Origin: Psychrobacillus faecigallinarum
Lineage (GTDB): Bacteria > Bacillota > Bacilli > Bacillales_A > Planococcaceae
Assembly: GCF_014836595.1 (NCBI RefSeq)
Contig: NZ_JACSQO010000001.1
Span: 868,001-932,000, forward strand
Length of the DNA stretch: 64,000 nucleotides
Direction of reading: 5' to 3'
The notes under the pieces were generated by a model. The model had not been told where the DNA came from and did not search any database. It saw nothing but the letters and a program-made list of their open reading frames with translations. The position numbers and the translations under genes were made by a program. Shown piece after piece: positions 8,579 through 17,557 of the stretch (the stretch's first letter is position 1; each line of letters starts with the position of its first letter).

Positions 8579-11286
8579 ATAAACCTTTATCTATTACAAA
8601 AGAATTTTCCCTGTATATCGATCAAGCAGCAAATGGAAGCTTTCTTCTATCATGTAATGATGCGCCTATCGAAAAATGGGTGGAGACGCTCTACTTAAAT
8701 CATAGAGAAAGCTTTTTTGGTCTTAACGCACAAGTTGAGGATGACGTATTAATAGCTTCTCCAGTAGAAGTCATTGAACTCTTTTCATCTGAAGCTCATC
8801 CCTTCATCACATTCTCTGGTGCTACCGAGCCCTCGCTTCAATGGCTTAAAACCTTTAAAGAAGCAGGAAGTGTTTGGAATTCACCTGATCTTTGGAAGAC
8901 AGTCGAATTACAGGAAGACAATTTAGAGTTGTCTGCTCCCATAGAGGACAAAGGAAAGCAGCTAGTTGAAAATGCTATCAAGCAAAAGCTTTTTCAGGCA
9001 GGGCTTACAATGGAGGACCTACCCGCCCTCATTCCTTTCTTTCAACAAGGCGGCTGGCCCCTAAAATCGCAATCGACCCATCCAAATCTGTTAGTAGCAT
9101 TGCGCCTGTCCGAGCCGGATGAATTTGATGACACCTGGTTATTAGAAACAGTCGTTCGCGGGAAAAAAAGCAGTGTATACTGGACGCCATCCTTCCGAAA
9201 AAAAGTATTGCCTATTAAGCAGGCTCTTCCTGATAAATGGAATGAATATAACACCTATATCGAAGAAACTCAGGCAAAAATCTTTTCCCTAGTCTCCTCG
9301 ATAGATGCCGTAGAACTGTCGACCTTCTTCTCCTCTCCATTAACCGATGAAGAAGTGCGACGTTTTTTACGTGATGACCTGATCAAACTGCAGGCTCTTG
9401 GTTTCGAGGTTGTTCTGCCATCTTGGCTGAAGAGCTTGAAAGAATCTAAAATGCGTGTTAAGACTGTTGCAAAGACTGCCAATACTTATAAAACCGCCGC
9501 TGGCTTAAATGAAATCCTGCAATTTAACTGGAGTTTTTCTCTAAACGGACAGGAAATCTCTGCAGAGGATTTTCAAAAAATGGTCACTGAAAATCGATCA
9601 TATATACAGGCAGGCAATGAGTGGTTCCGAATAGATGCTGCGTGGATGCATCAAATTCGAGAACTGATGAAGCAGTCCGAGGATGAAAATTGGACTGTGA
9701 AGGAGCTTTTATTCCGAGAAATCCCGGAGGAAATTGCTTTAGCTATCGATGATGATGAGCAATCTGATGAGGATCCATTATTCCAATTTGAAATGCAGCA
9801 ATCTCTTAAAGTATTGATGGAACAGCTGTCTGAGAAAAAAGGTTATCCCACTGTGGAGGTCTCATCCAATCTGTTGACGACTCTTCGACCATATCAGCAG
9901 CTGGGCTTAGACTGGCTTGTATTTATGCGAAATGAAAAATTTGGCTCCTGCTTAGCTGATGATATGGGTCTTGGTAAGACAGTCCAATTAATCGCATATC
10001 TACTTCATGTCCATGAAAGCGGTGAACAAACAACGCCTTCTTTGATCATTTGTCCAACCTCCGTGCTTGGAAACTGGCAGAAAGAGCTGGCTAAATTTGC
10101 TCCTTCTTTAAATGTCCAAACACATTATGGCACAGCGCGAACCCGAGAAATTGATAAAGAAGCTGACGTAGTAATCACAACCTTTGGTACAGCAATGCAG
10201 GACATTGAAGCATTAGAGGATTTAGAATGGGCTAGTATAACTCTCGATGAGGCTCAAAACATTAAAAATATGCATACAAAGCAATCTCGTGCGATTCGCA
10301 AGCTTACAGGCAAGCATCATATTGCTTTAACTGGAACACCGGTTGAAAATAGATTATCCGAGCTTTGGTCTATCTTCGACTTTATTCATAAAGGTTATTT
10401 GGGTTCCTTCCGTAAATTCCAGGAAAATTATATCGCGCCGATTGAGCGAGATAACTCTGACTCGGTTAAGCATAAACTCCGGGTCAAAATTCAGCCGTTC
10501 TTATTAAGAAGAACCAAGCAGGATCCAGAATTGTTGTTAAACCTTCCAGAAAAATTGGAGCAACGCGAGTATTGTGGTTTAACTACCGAGCAAGCAGCGT
10601 TATATGAATCCCTTATTCAAGAAACCGTTAGCAAGCTTGATACACTAACCGGCTTTGAGAAAAAGGGGCTTATTCTCAAAATGCTTAGCAAGCTAAAACA
10701 ACTATGTAATCACCCGGCCCTTTATCTGAAGGAGCCATTTGATGATGCAGAAGATATGCTTGAACGCTCTGAGAAGCTTGCTCGTATTGTGACACTCGCT
10801 GGAGAAATTGCTGCTCGTGGTGAGCAATGTCTGATATTTACACAGTATATCGGAATGGGTCATTTGCTGCAGCATTGCCTAACTGAGCTGTTCGATATAG
10901 ATGCTCCTTTCTTGACAGGAAGCATGCCAAAAAATCAGCGTGACCATTTAGTAGAGGCGTTTCAGGCAAAGGAATTCCCTGTATTCCTTCTTTCCTTAAA
11001 GGCTGGTGGAACTGGTTTGAACCTTACTGCCGCAAGCCACGTGCTGCATGCGGATAGATGGTGGAACCCGGCAGTCGAAAACCAGGCAACTGACAGAGCT
11101 TATCGTATCGGTCAAACTAATTTCGTCCATGTCCATAAGTTCATAACTATCGGTACAATTGAAGAAAAAATAGACAAACTTCTTGAACAGAAGCAAGCAT
11201 TGTCTGAAGAACTGATCCACTCTAGTCAATGGATTACAGAAATGTCGGATGCAGATCTAAAGGATTTGCTTACTCTTTCAATCTAA
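8575..11286 (+). CDS. ywqA: SNF2-family helicase/ATPase (YwqA-like)
   Basis: 903 residues, full length. An N-terminal domain of about 400 residues precedes the ATPase. Motifs: I, DDMGLGKTVQL (462-472); Ia, IICPTSVLGNW; II, LDEAQNIKN; III, ALTGTPVENR; then the C-lobe with CLIFTQYIGMG, V, LKAGGTGLNLTAASHV, and VI, ATDRAYRIGQ. These are the Swi2/Snf2 signatures, so it is an ATP-driven DNA translocase, probably acting on DNA-bound proteins, including possibly RNA polymerase as with RapA. Second gene of the operon with the SWIM protein, followed by a terminator. Confidence 0.93.
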   Translation: MNKPLSITKEFSLYIDQAANGSFLLSCNDAPIEKWVETLYLNHRESFFGLNAQVEDDVLIASPVEVIELFSSEAHPFITFSGATEPSLQWLKTFKEAGSVWNSPDLWKTVELQEDNLELSAPIEDKGKQLVENAIKQKLFQAGLTMEDLPALIPFFQQGGWPLKSQSTHPNLLVALRLSEPDEFDDTWLLETVVRGKKSSVYWTPSFRKKVLPIKQALPDKWNEYNTYIEETQAKIFSLVSSIDAVELSTFFSSPLTDEEVRRFLRDDLIKLQALGFEVVLPSWLKSLKESKMRVKTVAKTANTYKTAAGLNEILQFNWSFSLNGQEISAEDFQKMVTENRSYIQAGNEWFRIDAAWMHQIRELMKQSEDENWTVKELLFREIPEEIALAIDDDEQSDEDPLFQFEMQQSLKVLMEQLSEKKGYPTVEVSSNLLTTLRPYQQLGLDWLVFMRNEKFGSCLADDMGLGKTVQLIAYLLHVHESGEQTTPSLIICPTSVLGNWQKELAKFAPSLNVQTHYGTARTREIDKEADVVITTFGTAMQDIEALEDLEWASITLDEAQNIKNMHTKQSRAIRKLTGKHHIALTGTPVENRLSELWSIFDFIHKGYLGSFRKFQENYIAPIERDNSDSVKHKLRVKIQPFLLRRTKQDPELLLNLPEKLEQREYCGLTTEQAALYESLIQETVSKLDTLTGFEKKGLILKMLSKLKQLCNHPALYLKEPFDDAEDMLERSEKLARIVTLAGEIAARGEQCLIFTQYIGMGHLLQHCLTELFDIDAPFLTGSMPKNQRDHLVEAFQAKEFPVFLLSLKAGGTGLNLTAASHVLHADRWWNPAVENQATDRAYRIGQTNFVHVHKFITIGTIEEKIDKLLEQKQALSEELIHSSQWITEMSDADLKDLLTLSI

Positions 11287-11302
11287 CTGATATCTTGTTA
11301 AC

Positions 11303-11335
11303 AAAAACCTGGCCATATTCTGGTCAGGTTTTTTC
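11303..11335 (+). terminator. Terminator after ywqA
   Basis: AAAACCTGGCC and GGTCAGGTTTT pair (one G-U) around ATATTCT and are followed by TTTTTTC. Confidence 0.85.
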
Positions 11336-11374
11336 TCTCTTGTTTCATTTGGATGGTTGCGGCCATTCAAAATT

Positions 11375-11773
11375 TTACACTGGAAGTTTTTTTATTTGTT
11401 CTGCTGGAAATTCAAAATCACTTTCTACTTGCTTATTTTCCTCTCTAGTTTGTTCGGTTTCGTCGCGACTTTTGGTAGCTAAAAATCTGATATCCTCCAC
11501 AATAACCTCTGTTACAAATACTCTTATGCCTTCCCCTTTTTCATAAGATCTTGTGTTCAAGCGGCCAGTGATTCCTACTAAAGAGCCCTTTCCACAGTAC
11601 TTTACCGTGGTTTCAGCTAGTTTCCCCCAAATTGTGCAAAGCACGAAATTAGCTTCTTCGCTCTTATAGCCCTTACTCACTGCAACAACAAATCCTGTTT
11701 GCACTCTCCCCTCAGATAAGTGCTTCAGCTGTGGAGCCTTCGTCATTCTTCCAATTATCGAAACTGTATTCAA
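11375..11773 (-). CDS. ssbB: Single-stranded DNA-binding protein (SsbB/YwpH type)
   Basis: 132 residues. An OB fold begins MNTVSIIGRMTKAPQLKHL and continues through TGFVVAVSKGYKSEEANFVLCTIWGKLAE and GITGRLNTRSYEKGEGIRVFVTEV. The C-terminal tail lacks the acidic DDDIPF tip of the essential SsbA; it ends AEQIKKLPV. That and the location next to ywpF match B. subtilis SsbB, which protects incoming DNA in competent cells. SD GGGAGGTGAC precedes ATG 11773. It is divergent from ywpF, with a 13-bp inverted repeat between them. Confidence 0.85.
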   Translation of the reverse strand: MNTVSIIGRMTKAPQLKHLSEGRVQTGFVVAVSKGYKSEEANFVLCTIWGKLAETTVKYCGKGSLVGITGRLNTRSYEKGEGIRVFVTEVIVEDIRFLATKSRDETEQTREENKQVESDFEFPAEQIKKLPV

Positions 11774-11835
11774 TCTGTCACCTCCCTTTCATTAGCCATA
11801 TCATAAGCCTTTGAAAATTTGTTGGCAAAGCGCAG

Positions 11836-11877
11836 TTATTTCATTTTGGGTCGTTTTCCCGGGTCAAAATGAAATAA
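11836..11877. repeat. Perfect 13-bp inverted repeat between ssbB and ywpF
   Basis: TTATTTCATTTTG (11836-11848) and CAAAATGAAATAA (11865-11877) are exact inverse complements separated by 16 bases. No T-run follows on either side, and it lies between two divergent genes, so an operator is more likely than a terminator. It does not match the ComK box AAAA-N5-TTTT. Confidence 0.7.
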
Positions 11878-12023
11878 TGTTATTTGCTTTCAAGAATATT
11901 CCTCGCCTTACCGCATTCATTAAAATCAAAAATAAGAAATTGGCATCTTCACAATTATTTTTTTCCATAGAATCCCTATGCTATAATGAAGATTAATTAG
12001 TCCTACTAAAAGGTGGATTGTAT

Positions 12024-12458
12024 ATGAAAACATTTAAAATGATTTCCGTGTCCCTTATCCGTAATAATGATGAAATGCCGATTTTACTAGAGGATGGCAT
12101 AGTAATTAATCAAGAAAACACAAGTCGTTCTTGGATTTTAGAATTATTTATTGATCAAAAGCATGAGGATTTCTTTAATGAATTAAAAACATCCAATGAA
12201 TTATTTAATGCTAAGGTCGTTATCTCTTACCCCGAGAATGAGCCTGCACATTTTGAAGTGGCAACCTACTCCGTTAAGAAAATAGGAGATCATCTTTCCG
12301 TATTACTTCGCGGAACATTAAAGCGTGCACGTAGAAAATACGCTGAATCGTTACTTGCTGAACTTATTGAGGATGGATTAATCGGAGAAGAATTGTTAAC
12401 ACAATTCGAAAAGGATATGAAAACGCGTCCTTCCTTAAAGAAAGACAAAGAAAATTGA
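12024..12458 (+). CDS. ywpF: YwpF-like protein
   Basis: 144 residues, starting MKTFKMISVSLIRNNDEMPI at ATG 12024 with AGGTGG 7 bases upstream. Pattern and position (next to ssbB, before fabZ) match B. subtilis YwpF: LEDGIVINQENTSRSWILEL, then a hydrophobic-core strand HLSVLLRGTLKRARRKYAES and an acidic C-terminal helix. Soluble, no known catalytic motif; function unknown in the family. Followed by a strong terminator. Confidence 0.8.
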   Translation: MKTFKMISVSLIRNNDEMPILLEDGIVINQENTSRSWILELFIDQKHEDFFNELKTSNELFNAKVVISYPENEPAHFEVATYSVKKIGDHLSVLLRGTLKRARRKYAESLLAELIEDGLIGEELLTQFEKDMKTRPSLKKDKEN

Positions 12459-12485
12459 TATAGGCATACTGACTAATACCTAAAG

Positions 12486-12533
12486 AAATAGGCAACTTCT
12501 TGTTTACAATACAAGAAGTTGCCTATTTTTTGT
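12486..12533. terminator. Strong terminator after ywpF
   Basis: AATAGGCAACTTCTTG and CAAGAAGTTGCCTATT form a 16-bp stem with a short loop, followed by TTTTTTG on the plus strand. A run of A upstream lets it also work on the minus strand. Confidence 0.95.
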
Positions 12534-12583
12534 TTGATCAACCATTTCAAATTTAAAAACGCTCCATAAGTTACAGAAAGGGA

Positions 12584-12940
12584 CTATTTATCTTTATTTC
12601 CATTAACCTCTGGCTCATCTACAAATGTACGTTCATCCATGTTTGAATGATCCATATTTCCATTTAAATCATTATTATCACCATTGTTAAGACCATTGTT
12701 CAGATCATCGTTAAGACCATTCATATCATTCTTACCGTTTGTGCCTTCATTCATACCACCATTAGTAGTTCCAGCTCCGTTATTACCAGTGTTCTCATCA
12801 GGAGATGGAGTAATTACACGATTACCGTTGTTTAATTCCCCCATTGGTGTTTCATTGTTTGAAGGTACTGCTTCATCATTATTACATCCAACGAGTAAAA
12901 GCGAACATAATGCCACAGTAGGAACGACTTTTTTCAACAT
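12584..12940 (-). CDS. Asn/Gly-rich lipoprotein
   Basis: 118 residues. The signal peptide MLKKVVPTVALCSLLLVGC ends in the lipobox LLVGC. The mature part is low-complexity, with about one third asparagine and many repeats of the type NNGLNNGDNNDLNGN, ending ERTFVDEPEVNGNKDK. SD AGGAGGAA precedes ATG. It is a surface-anchored, probably disordered protein; no enzyme domain. Single gene between two terminator or intergenic regions. Confidence 0.8.
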   Translation of the reverse strand: MLKKVVPTVALCSLLLVGCNNDEAVPSNNETPMGELNNGNRVITPSPDENTGNNGAGTTNGGMNEGTNGKNDMNGLNDDLNNGLNNGDNNDLNGNMDHSNMDERTFVDEPEVNGNKDK

Positions 12941-13098
12941 AAAAATTCCTCCTTTCTTGATATCGTCATCACACTCTTCACGTGACTTACGATAGGTTAT
13001 CCAAGAAAAGAAGGAACTATCCTATGGCATTATTACCTCTTTTTTCAATGCTCAGCATACTCGCATATACTTTAAAAGAAGTGGAATAATACTATTTA

Positions 13099-13539
13099 TT
13101 AGTCGTTATTTGCAACTGGACCTAATGCAAACAGGATATCTGTTTCACAAACAAGCTCTCCATCGACAGTAGCTATGCCATGTCCTTTGCCCATTGGTCC
13201 GCGGAGCTTAGTAAGCTCAACTTCCAGTTTAAGCTGGTCTCCTGGTTTGACCTGTTTTTTAAATCGACAGTTATCAATTCCTGTAAAAAAAGCAAGTCTT
13301 CCTTTATTTTCGGGAATTTGAAGCACAGCCACTGCTCCTACTTGAGCCAACGCTTCCACAATAAGAACGCCCGGCATTACTGGATAGCCAGGAAAGTGAC
13401 CATTAAAAAATTCTTCATTAATTGTTACATTTTTTAATCCAACTGCTCGTTTACCTTCTTCAATTTCTAGAATACGATCAACCATTAAAAATGGATATCG
13501 ATGAGGCAAAATAGCTTGTAATTGCTCCGTTGTTAGCAT
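13099..13539 (-). CDS. fabZ: 3-hydroxyacyl-ACP dehydratase FabZ
   Basis: 146 residues. Hot-dog fold with [18 protein letters not shown] and the active-site helix [20 protein letters not shown], giving the catalytic His and Glu. It removes water from 3-hydroxyacyl-ACP in fatty-acid elongation in the cytosol. ATG 13539 is chosen since GGAGG lies 8 bases upstream; a TTG five codons earlier overlaps that ribosome binding site. Last gene of the mbl-flhO-flhP-EpuA-fabZ series, as in B. subtilis (ywpB). Confidence 0.95.
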   Translation of the reverse strand: MLTTEQLQAILPHRYPFLMVDRILEIEEGKRAVGLKNVTINEEFFNGHFPGYPVMPGVLIVEALAQVGAVAVLQIPENKGRLAFFTGIDNCRFKKQVKPGDQLKLEVELTKLRGPMGKGHGIATVDGELVCETDILFALGPVANND

Positions 13540-13554
13540 GGAATCGTCCTCCAA

Positions 13555-13839
13555 TTATTTACCGTCTTTTATATCAATTATATGTTGGTACGTTTCCCAT
13601 TTTAGCGCATCCTTCGGCTCACCATCACCTATAACCCCATAGCCAATCATTAGTCCAGCTATTGCAGATATGCAAAAAAGAGCAATAACAATTAGTATAC
13701 GCAGCCATATAGGAAACATACGAATTTGTACCCACTTGGTTGGTTTAGTATTGTCTACCGTTTCTTTCTTATTTACTTCTTCTTGTACTTTTTCTAACCT
13801 ACGCTGTTGTCGGCTAGAAGCCTTTACTTCTTCCGTCAT
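13555..13839 (-). CDS. EpuA-family small membrane protein (labelled RNA polymerase subunit beta in some annotations)
   Basis: 94 residues. A charged N-terminus (SSRQQRRLEKVQEEV) is followed by a basic-aromatic stretch (KWVQIRMFPIWLRI) and one membrane segment (LIVIALFCISAIAGLMIGYG), then IGDGEPKDALKWETYQHI. This is the EpuA pattern (PF11772), commonly found next to fabZ and mbl. The RNA-polymerase label is an annotation artefact; the true function is unclear. SD AAGGAG before ATG 13839. Confidence 0.8.
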   Translation of the reverse strand: MTEEVKASSRQQRRLEKVQEEVNKKETVDNTKPTKWVQIRMFPIWLRILIVIALFCISAIAGLMIGYGVIGDGEPKDALKWETYQHIIDIKDGK

Positions 13840-13854
13840 TAAAATAACTCCTTA

Positions 13855-14694
13855 CTAGCGAATTCCATTGATCAAGCCCATCATTTGATCGGCGATTGTA
13901 ATAGAACGAGCACTAAACTGATACTGACGCTGCGTTGTCATTAAATCGGTCATTTCTTTGGAAACATCTACATTAGACATTTCTAAAACCTGATTGCTCA
14001 AGGAAATTTCTTCTCTGTCTGCTCCTTGAAGGTCGGTCATTACATCCTCAGCATTTGCACCTAACTCATCTAAATTCTCGGGCATTACAATATATGTCGC
14101 AGACAAGTGTTCCATGAATTGTGGCTTTTGCAAAACGGAAACAGCTAACTCTCTTTGTGCTGTAGTACCATCAGGATATGTTGCAGTTAGCACTCCTCTT
14201 TCATTTACAGAAAAGCTAGAAGCTCCCTCAGGAATCGTAATAGCCTGTCCCTGTGAGTCGGAAACAGGATAACCATCTCCGTTAACAAGCATCATTTGTC
14301 CATTTTCTATTGGAGAAACATAGAAAGCTCCTTGACGAGTGTATGCAGTTTTTTCTCCATTTTGTCCGTCGGGCATAATGATTTGAAAATATTGCTTAGG
14401 CTCCTGAAAAGCAAAGTCTAGATCTCTGCCAGTAGACTGGATGCTCCCTTGCTTCCAGTTCATTTGAGACTGTGCAAGTGCTGCTCCCACTCCATAGCGT
14501 ATCCCAACAGGTGATTGTCTCTCTGTTTTATCTAATTTATCGTTATTAAATTGCTGATAAAGTAATTCTTGGAATTTTACTTCTTTTGACTTATATCCAT
14601 GGGTATTTGAATTGGAAAGATTATTCCCTATAATATCCAGTTGATTTTGCAATTGGGACATTGTGTTTGTTGCTGTTATCATTGTGCGTAACAT
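13855..14694 (-). CDS. flhP: Flagellar basal-body rod/hook protein FlhP
   Basis: 279 residues. Typical flagellar rod-hook N-terminus (MLRTMITATNTMSQLQNQLD, NNLSNSNTHGYKS) and C-terminus (LSNQVLEMSNVDVSKEMTDL, TTQRQYQFSARSITIADQMM). FlgG-like, exported by the flagellar type III apparatus. Paired with flhO 21 bases upstream in the order mbl-flhO-flhP known from B. subtilis. SD AGGAGG precedes the ATG. Confidence 0.93.
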   Translation of the reverse strand: MLRTMITATNTMSQLQNQLDIIGNNLSNSNTHGYKSKEVKFQELLYQQFNNDKLDKTERQSPVGIRYGVGAALAQSQMNWKQGSIQSTGRDLDFAFQEPKQYFQIIMPDGQNGEKTAYTRQGAFYVSPIENGQMMLVNGDGYPVSDSQGQAITIPEGASSFSVNERGVLTATYPDGTTAQRELAVSVLQKPQFMEHLSATYIVMPENLDELGANAEDVMTDLQGADREEISLSNQVLEMSNVDVSKEMTDLMTTQRQYQFSARSITIADQMMGLINGIR

Positions 14695-14715
14695 TCAACC
14701 ACACCTCCTTGGTTA

Positions 14716-15555
14716 TTAGTTAACACGACCAACCTCGTTGACAGCTTTCTGCATGCTCTGATCGTATGCTTGTAGAATTTTTTGATTGGCTTCAAATGTT
14801 CTATATGCTGACATAAGCTCTGTCATTGTTTTCGCACTGTCTACATTTGATCCTTCAATATAGCCCTGTTGCGTAGCAAAGCTCACATCACCAGTATTAT
14901 ACGCGGATGGTAGCTCCGTGCCATCTTCCGTTCTATATAAACCATTATCCTGCTTCAATAAACGATCCGGATTAGCAGCATATGAAACCCCTAGCTGAGC
15001 CACCGCTACGTCATCCACAAAAACTTGGCCATTATCCCCTACACGGAAATCATCATTTTGCAATTGAATACGTTGGCCTGCATCATCTAAAACATATAGT
15101 CCACTTGCATTCGTTAAAAAACCTGAAGCGTCCAATGTGAAGTTTCCGTTACGTGTATATGCTTCTCCCTCAGTTGGGTGTTCTAAACGGAAAAATAGCG
15201 CACCTGATTGCCCTGATTCTGCATCCACTGGAAGTACTCCATCGATTAAAGCTATATCAGTGTTCAAGCCTGTTTGCTGAAGCTGCCCCTGTGTTTGCAG
15301 AGCAACGGTTTCTGACATATAAACGCCTGTACTAATTCCACCGACAGTTGACAGTTTTTTCCCACTGATCGGATTCTCCGTAGGAATTTTAGCTGGCCCT
15401 AGACGTGACATCAGCATATCTGGAAAAGAACGAATGGTAGACTGATCAGCCTTAAAGCCTGGTGTATTCGCATTAGCCATATTATTAGTTAGCAGCTCGG
15501 TTCTACGCTGTTGAGCAATCATCCCAGATGCTACAGTATTAAATCCACGAAACAT
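14716..15555 (-). CDS. flhO: Flagellar basal-body rod/hook protein FlhO
   Basis: 279 residues with rod-protein ends: MFRGFNTVASGMIAQQRRTE, NNMANANTPGFKADQST and, at the C-terminus, VDSAKTMTELMSAYRTFEAN, QKILQAYDQSMQKAVNEVG. The middle is FlgF/FlgG-like beta structure. Same operon as mbl (16 bases downstream of it) and flhP. Needed for distal rod assembly in B. subtilis. Confidence 0.93.
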   Translation of the reverse strand: MFRGFNTVASGMIAQQRRTELLTNNMANANTPGFKADQSTIRSFPDMLMSRLGPAKIPTENPISGKKLSTVGGISTGVYMSETVALQTQGQLQQTGLNTDIALIDGVLPVDAESGQSGALFFRLEHPTEGEAYTRNGNFTLDASGFLTNASGLYVLDDAGQRIQLQNDDFRVGDNGQVFVDDVAVAQLGVSYAANPDRLLKQDNGLYRTEDGTELPSAYNTGDVSFATQQGYIEGSNVDSAKTMTELMSAYRTFEANQKILQAYDQSMQKAVNEVGRVN

Positions 15556-15571
15556 GATGAAGCCTCCACTC

Positions 15572-16564
15572 TTATCTTCTACTTATTTTATCGATATTAT
15601 CTAGCATAATTCCAGTGCCAATAGCCACACAATCCATCGGTTGTTCCGCAATAAACACAGGAACCTTTAATTCTTCCATCAACAGACTATCCATACCATG
15701 TAGTAGCGCACCGCCACCAGTGATAATAACGCCACGGTCAATAATATCTGCGGACAACTCAGGCGGTGTTTTTTCTAACACATTTTTGGCAGCTTGTACT
15801 ATGACAGATACAGACTCTCTTAACGCGTGTTCGATTTCATCAGATTTAATAGTAATCGTTCTTGGCAGACCTGAAACCATGTCTCGCCCGCGGATATCCA
15901 TCTCTTCATGACGACTGTTTGGAAAAACAGTTCCAATCTCAATCTTTATATTCTCAGCTGTTCGTTCACCGATTAGAAGCTTGTACTCTTTTTTGATATA
16001 TTGAAGAATATCGTTATCAAACACATCTCCTGCTACCTTAATAGACTCCGAGGTAACTATATCACCCATAGATAGAACAGCAACATCAGTTGTGCCCCCA
16101 CCTATGTCTACAACCATATTCCCGCTTGGTTGGAAGATATCCATCCCTGCTCCGATTGCTGCAACTTTAGGTTCTTCTTCTAAATAAACCTTTTTACCAC
16201 CAGATTTCTCCGCAGCTTCTCGAATGGCCTTTTGCTCCACACTTGTAATGTTTGTCGGACAGCAAATTAAAATTCGTGGCTTCGATAAGAATCCCTTTAC
16301 GTTTAATTTATTAATGAAATGCTTAAGCATAGCTTCTGTCACATCAAAATCCGCAATTACTCCATCTTTTAACGGGCGAATAGCCACTATATTTCCTGGG
16401 GTTCTACCTAGCATTTGTCGAGCTTCTTCTCCGACTGCTAGTACTTTATTCGTATTTCTATCTAAAGCGACCACTGAAGGTTCGTTTAACACAATCCCTT
16501 TTCCCTTCACGTGAATCAATACATTTGCTGTTCCTAAATCTATTCCTATATCCTTTGCAAACAT
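15572..16564 (-). CDS. mbl: MreB-like actin homolog Mbl
   Basis: 330 residues, near the 333 of B. subtilis Mbl. Actin-fold motifs: phosphate 1, GIDLGTANVLIHVKGKGIV; phosphate 2, MVVDIGGGTTDVAVLS; adenosine, IITGGGALLHGMD. It forms membrane-bound filaments that guide peptidoglycan synthesis along the side wall. ATG 16564 is preferred by homology and an upstream GGAAGGGG; frame extension upstream to 16639 is not protein-like. First gene of mbl-flhO-flhP. In B. subtilis spoIIID lies directly upstream; here a terminator and about 630 bases separate them. Confidence 0.95.
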   Translation of the reverse strand: MFAKDIGIDLGTANVLIHVKGKGIVLNEPSVVALDRNTNKVLAVGEEARQMLGRTPGNIVAIRPLKDGVIADFDVTEAMLKHFINKLNVKGFLSKPRILICCPTNITSVEQKAIREAAEKSGGKKVYLEEEPKVAAIGAGMDIFQPSGNMVVDIGGGTTDVAVLSMGDIVTSESIKVAGDVFDNDILQYIKKEYKLLIGERTAENIKIEIGTVFPNSRHEEMDIRGRDMVSGLPRTITIKSDEIEHALRESVSVIVQAAKNVLEKTPPELSADIIDRGVIITGGGALLHGMDSLLMEELKVPVFIAEQPMDCVAIGTGIMLDNIDKISRR

Positions 16565-17196
16565 TACCAGTGTTTCCCCTTCCTTGCTATAACTTTTGTT
16601 TGTAAACTCCGTAATGTATCTAACTTCTAATTTTATCATAGTTTTGTCATAAAAACAGTTTTTTTGAAGAGTATTTTGGAAAAAATTATGAAGAAATTAG
16701 AAATTTTTGACGAATTATAAACTATTATCCCGATTCTTCTATAGGTCAGTACGCTCATTTTTATGTTGTGACTTTAGAGGTGAAGTTGAGAAGGAAGCTG
16801 TCTGTTTGAAAGATATAGTATTTCAGTTGATAGTTACGAATTATTTGTGTGTTCTTGAAAGACTATTCCTGAGCTACGGATTTTTTTCAAGTACCACAAT
16901 TAGTTACCATATGTAAGGGGATTAATTGTCCATAAGAGCTTTCCTAGCAATAGTTCACTCCCTAGGGATCCGAACGTTGGACTTCGTTATACAAGCAGTG
17001 TTTCATACTTTTTAGAGTATACAACTTTTAAGTCAAAGAATCTGTTGCAGGCTCTCCTGTTATTAGAATGCCCTTCCTCCTTGCGCTCTCTCTTTTAAAA
17101 TGGACTTTTCCTGATGCTAATTTATTTTTATTGACCTATGTATATTCTGTAAAGACTTACTCATACTACTCAGACAACGAATTATTTCGGATATAA
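16565..17196. other. Long intergenic region between spoIIID and mbl
   Basis: No supported gene in about 630 bases. A 69-codon plus-strand frame around 16707-16916 has no ribosome binding site and unlikely composition. The mbl promoter must lie here; GATAAAATT about 80 bases upstream of the mbl ATG is a possible -10, without a clear -35. Confidence 0.5.
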
Positions 17197-17230
17197 GAAA
17201 AGGCCGTGAAATAATATATTTCACGACCTT
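17197..17230 (-). terminator. Terminator of spoIIID, overlapping its stop codon
   Basis: On the minus strand AAGGTCGTGAAATA and TATTTCACGGCCTT form a 14-bp stem with one G-U pair and a 3-base loop, then TTCTTAT. The stem begins inside the spoIIID stop codon region. Confidence 0.8.
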
Positions 17231-17489
17231 ACCTATCTTCCTTTTTGGTCCTCCATTTTTGCTTCGTAGCTTCTCCGCCTCGTAGGTGTCTGACTGACTT
17301 ATGGTAAGCAAGGATTTCTTTGACTTCCTTAGCCAGCACAGGATCCACAAGGTGGAGTCTTTCGGTTAAGTCTTTGTGTACGGTGCTTTTGGAATGACCT
17401 GTTTTGCTCGCAATAGCGCGAACTGTTTTCTTTGTTTCAATTACCATTTCACCCAAACGTATGCATCTATGACGAATCGTTTCGTGCAC
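17229..17489 (-). CDS. spoIIID: Mother-cell sporulation regulator SpoIIID
   Basis: 86 residues. The helix-turn-helix core ETKKTVRAIASKTGHSKSTV then HKDLTERL and the C-terminal EVKEILAYHKSVRHLRGGEA match SpoIIID closely; the tail is a few residues shorter than in B. subtilis. It is a DNA-binding activator and repressor in the SigE regulon. GTG 17489 is chosen: AGGA lies 7 bases upstream, while the TTG one codon earlier is too close. Preceded by a good SigE promoter candidate. The stop overlaps its terminator. Confidence 0.95.
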   Translation of the reverse strand: MHETIRHRCIRLGEMVIETKKTVRAIASKTGHSKSTVHKDLTERLHLVDPVLAKEVKEILAYHKSVRHLRGGEATKQKWRTKKEDR

Positions 17490-17527
17490 CAACTCTTCCT
17501 TTCGTTAGTAAAGGAACACTTTTCACC

Positions 17528-17557
17528 ACTTTATGCATAGCGAAGGGCTAATATGAA
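17528..17557 (-). promoter_or_regulatory. Candidate SigE promoter of spoIIID
   Basis: On the minus strand TTCATATT, 14 bases, then CATAAAGT. The -10 matches CATACANT at 7 of 8 and the -35 contains CATATT. It lies directly after the spoIIQ stop and about 40 bases upstream of the spoIIID start. Confidence 0.65.

Noticed and set aside
16707-16916. 69-codon plus-strand frame between spoIIID and mbl
   Set aside because: No ribosome binding site, Cys/Phe-rich low-quality composition, no terminator after it.
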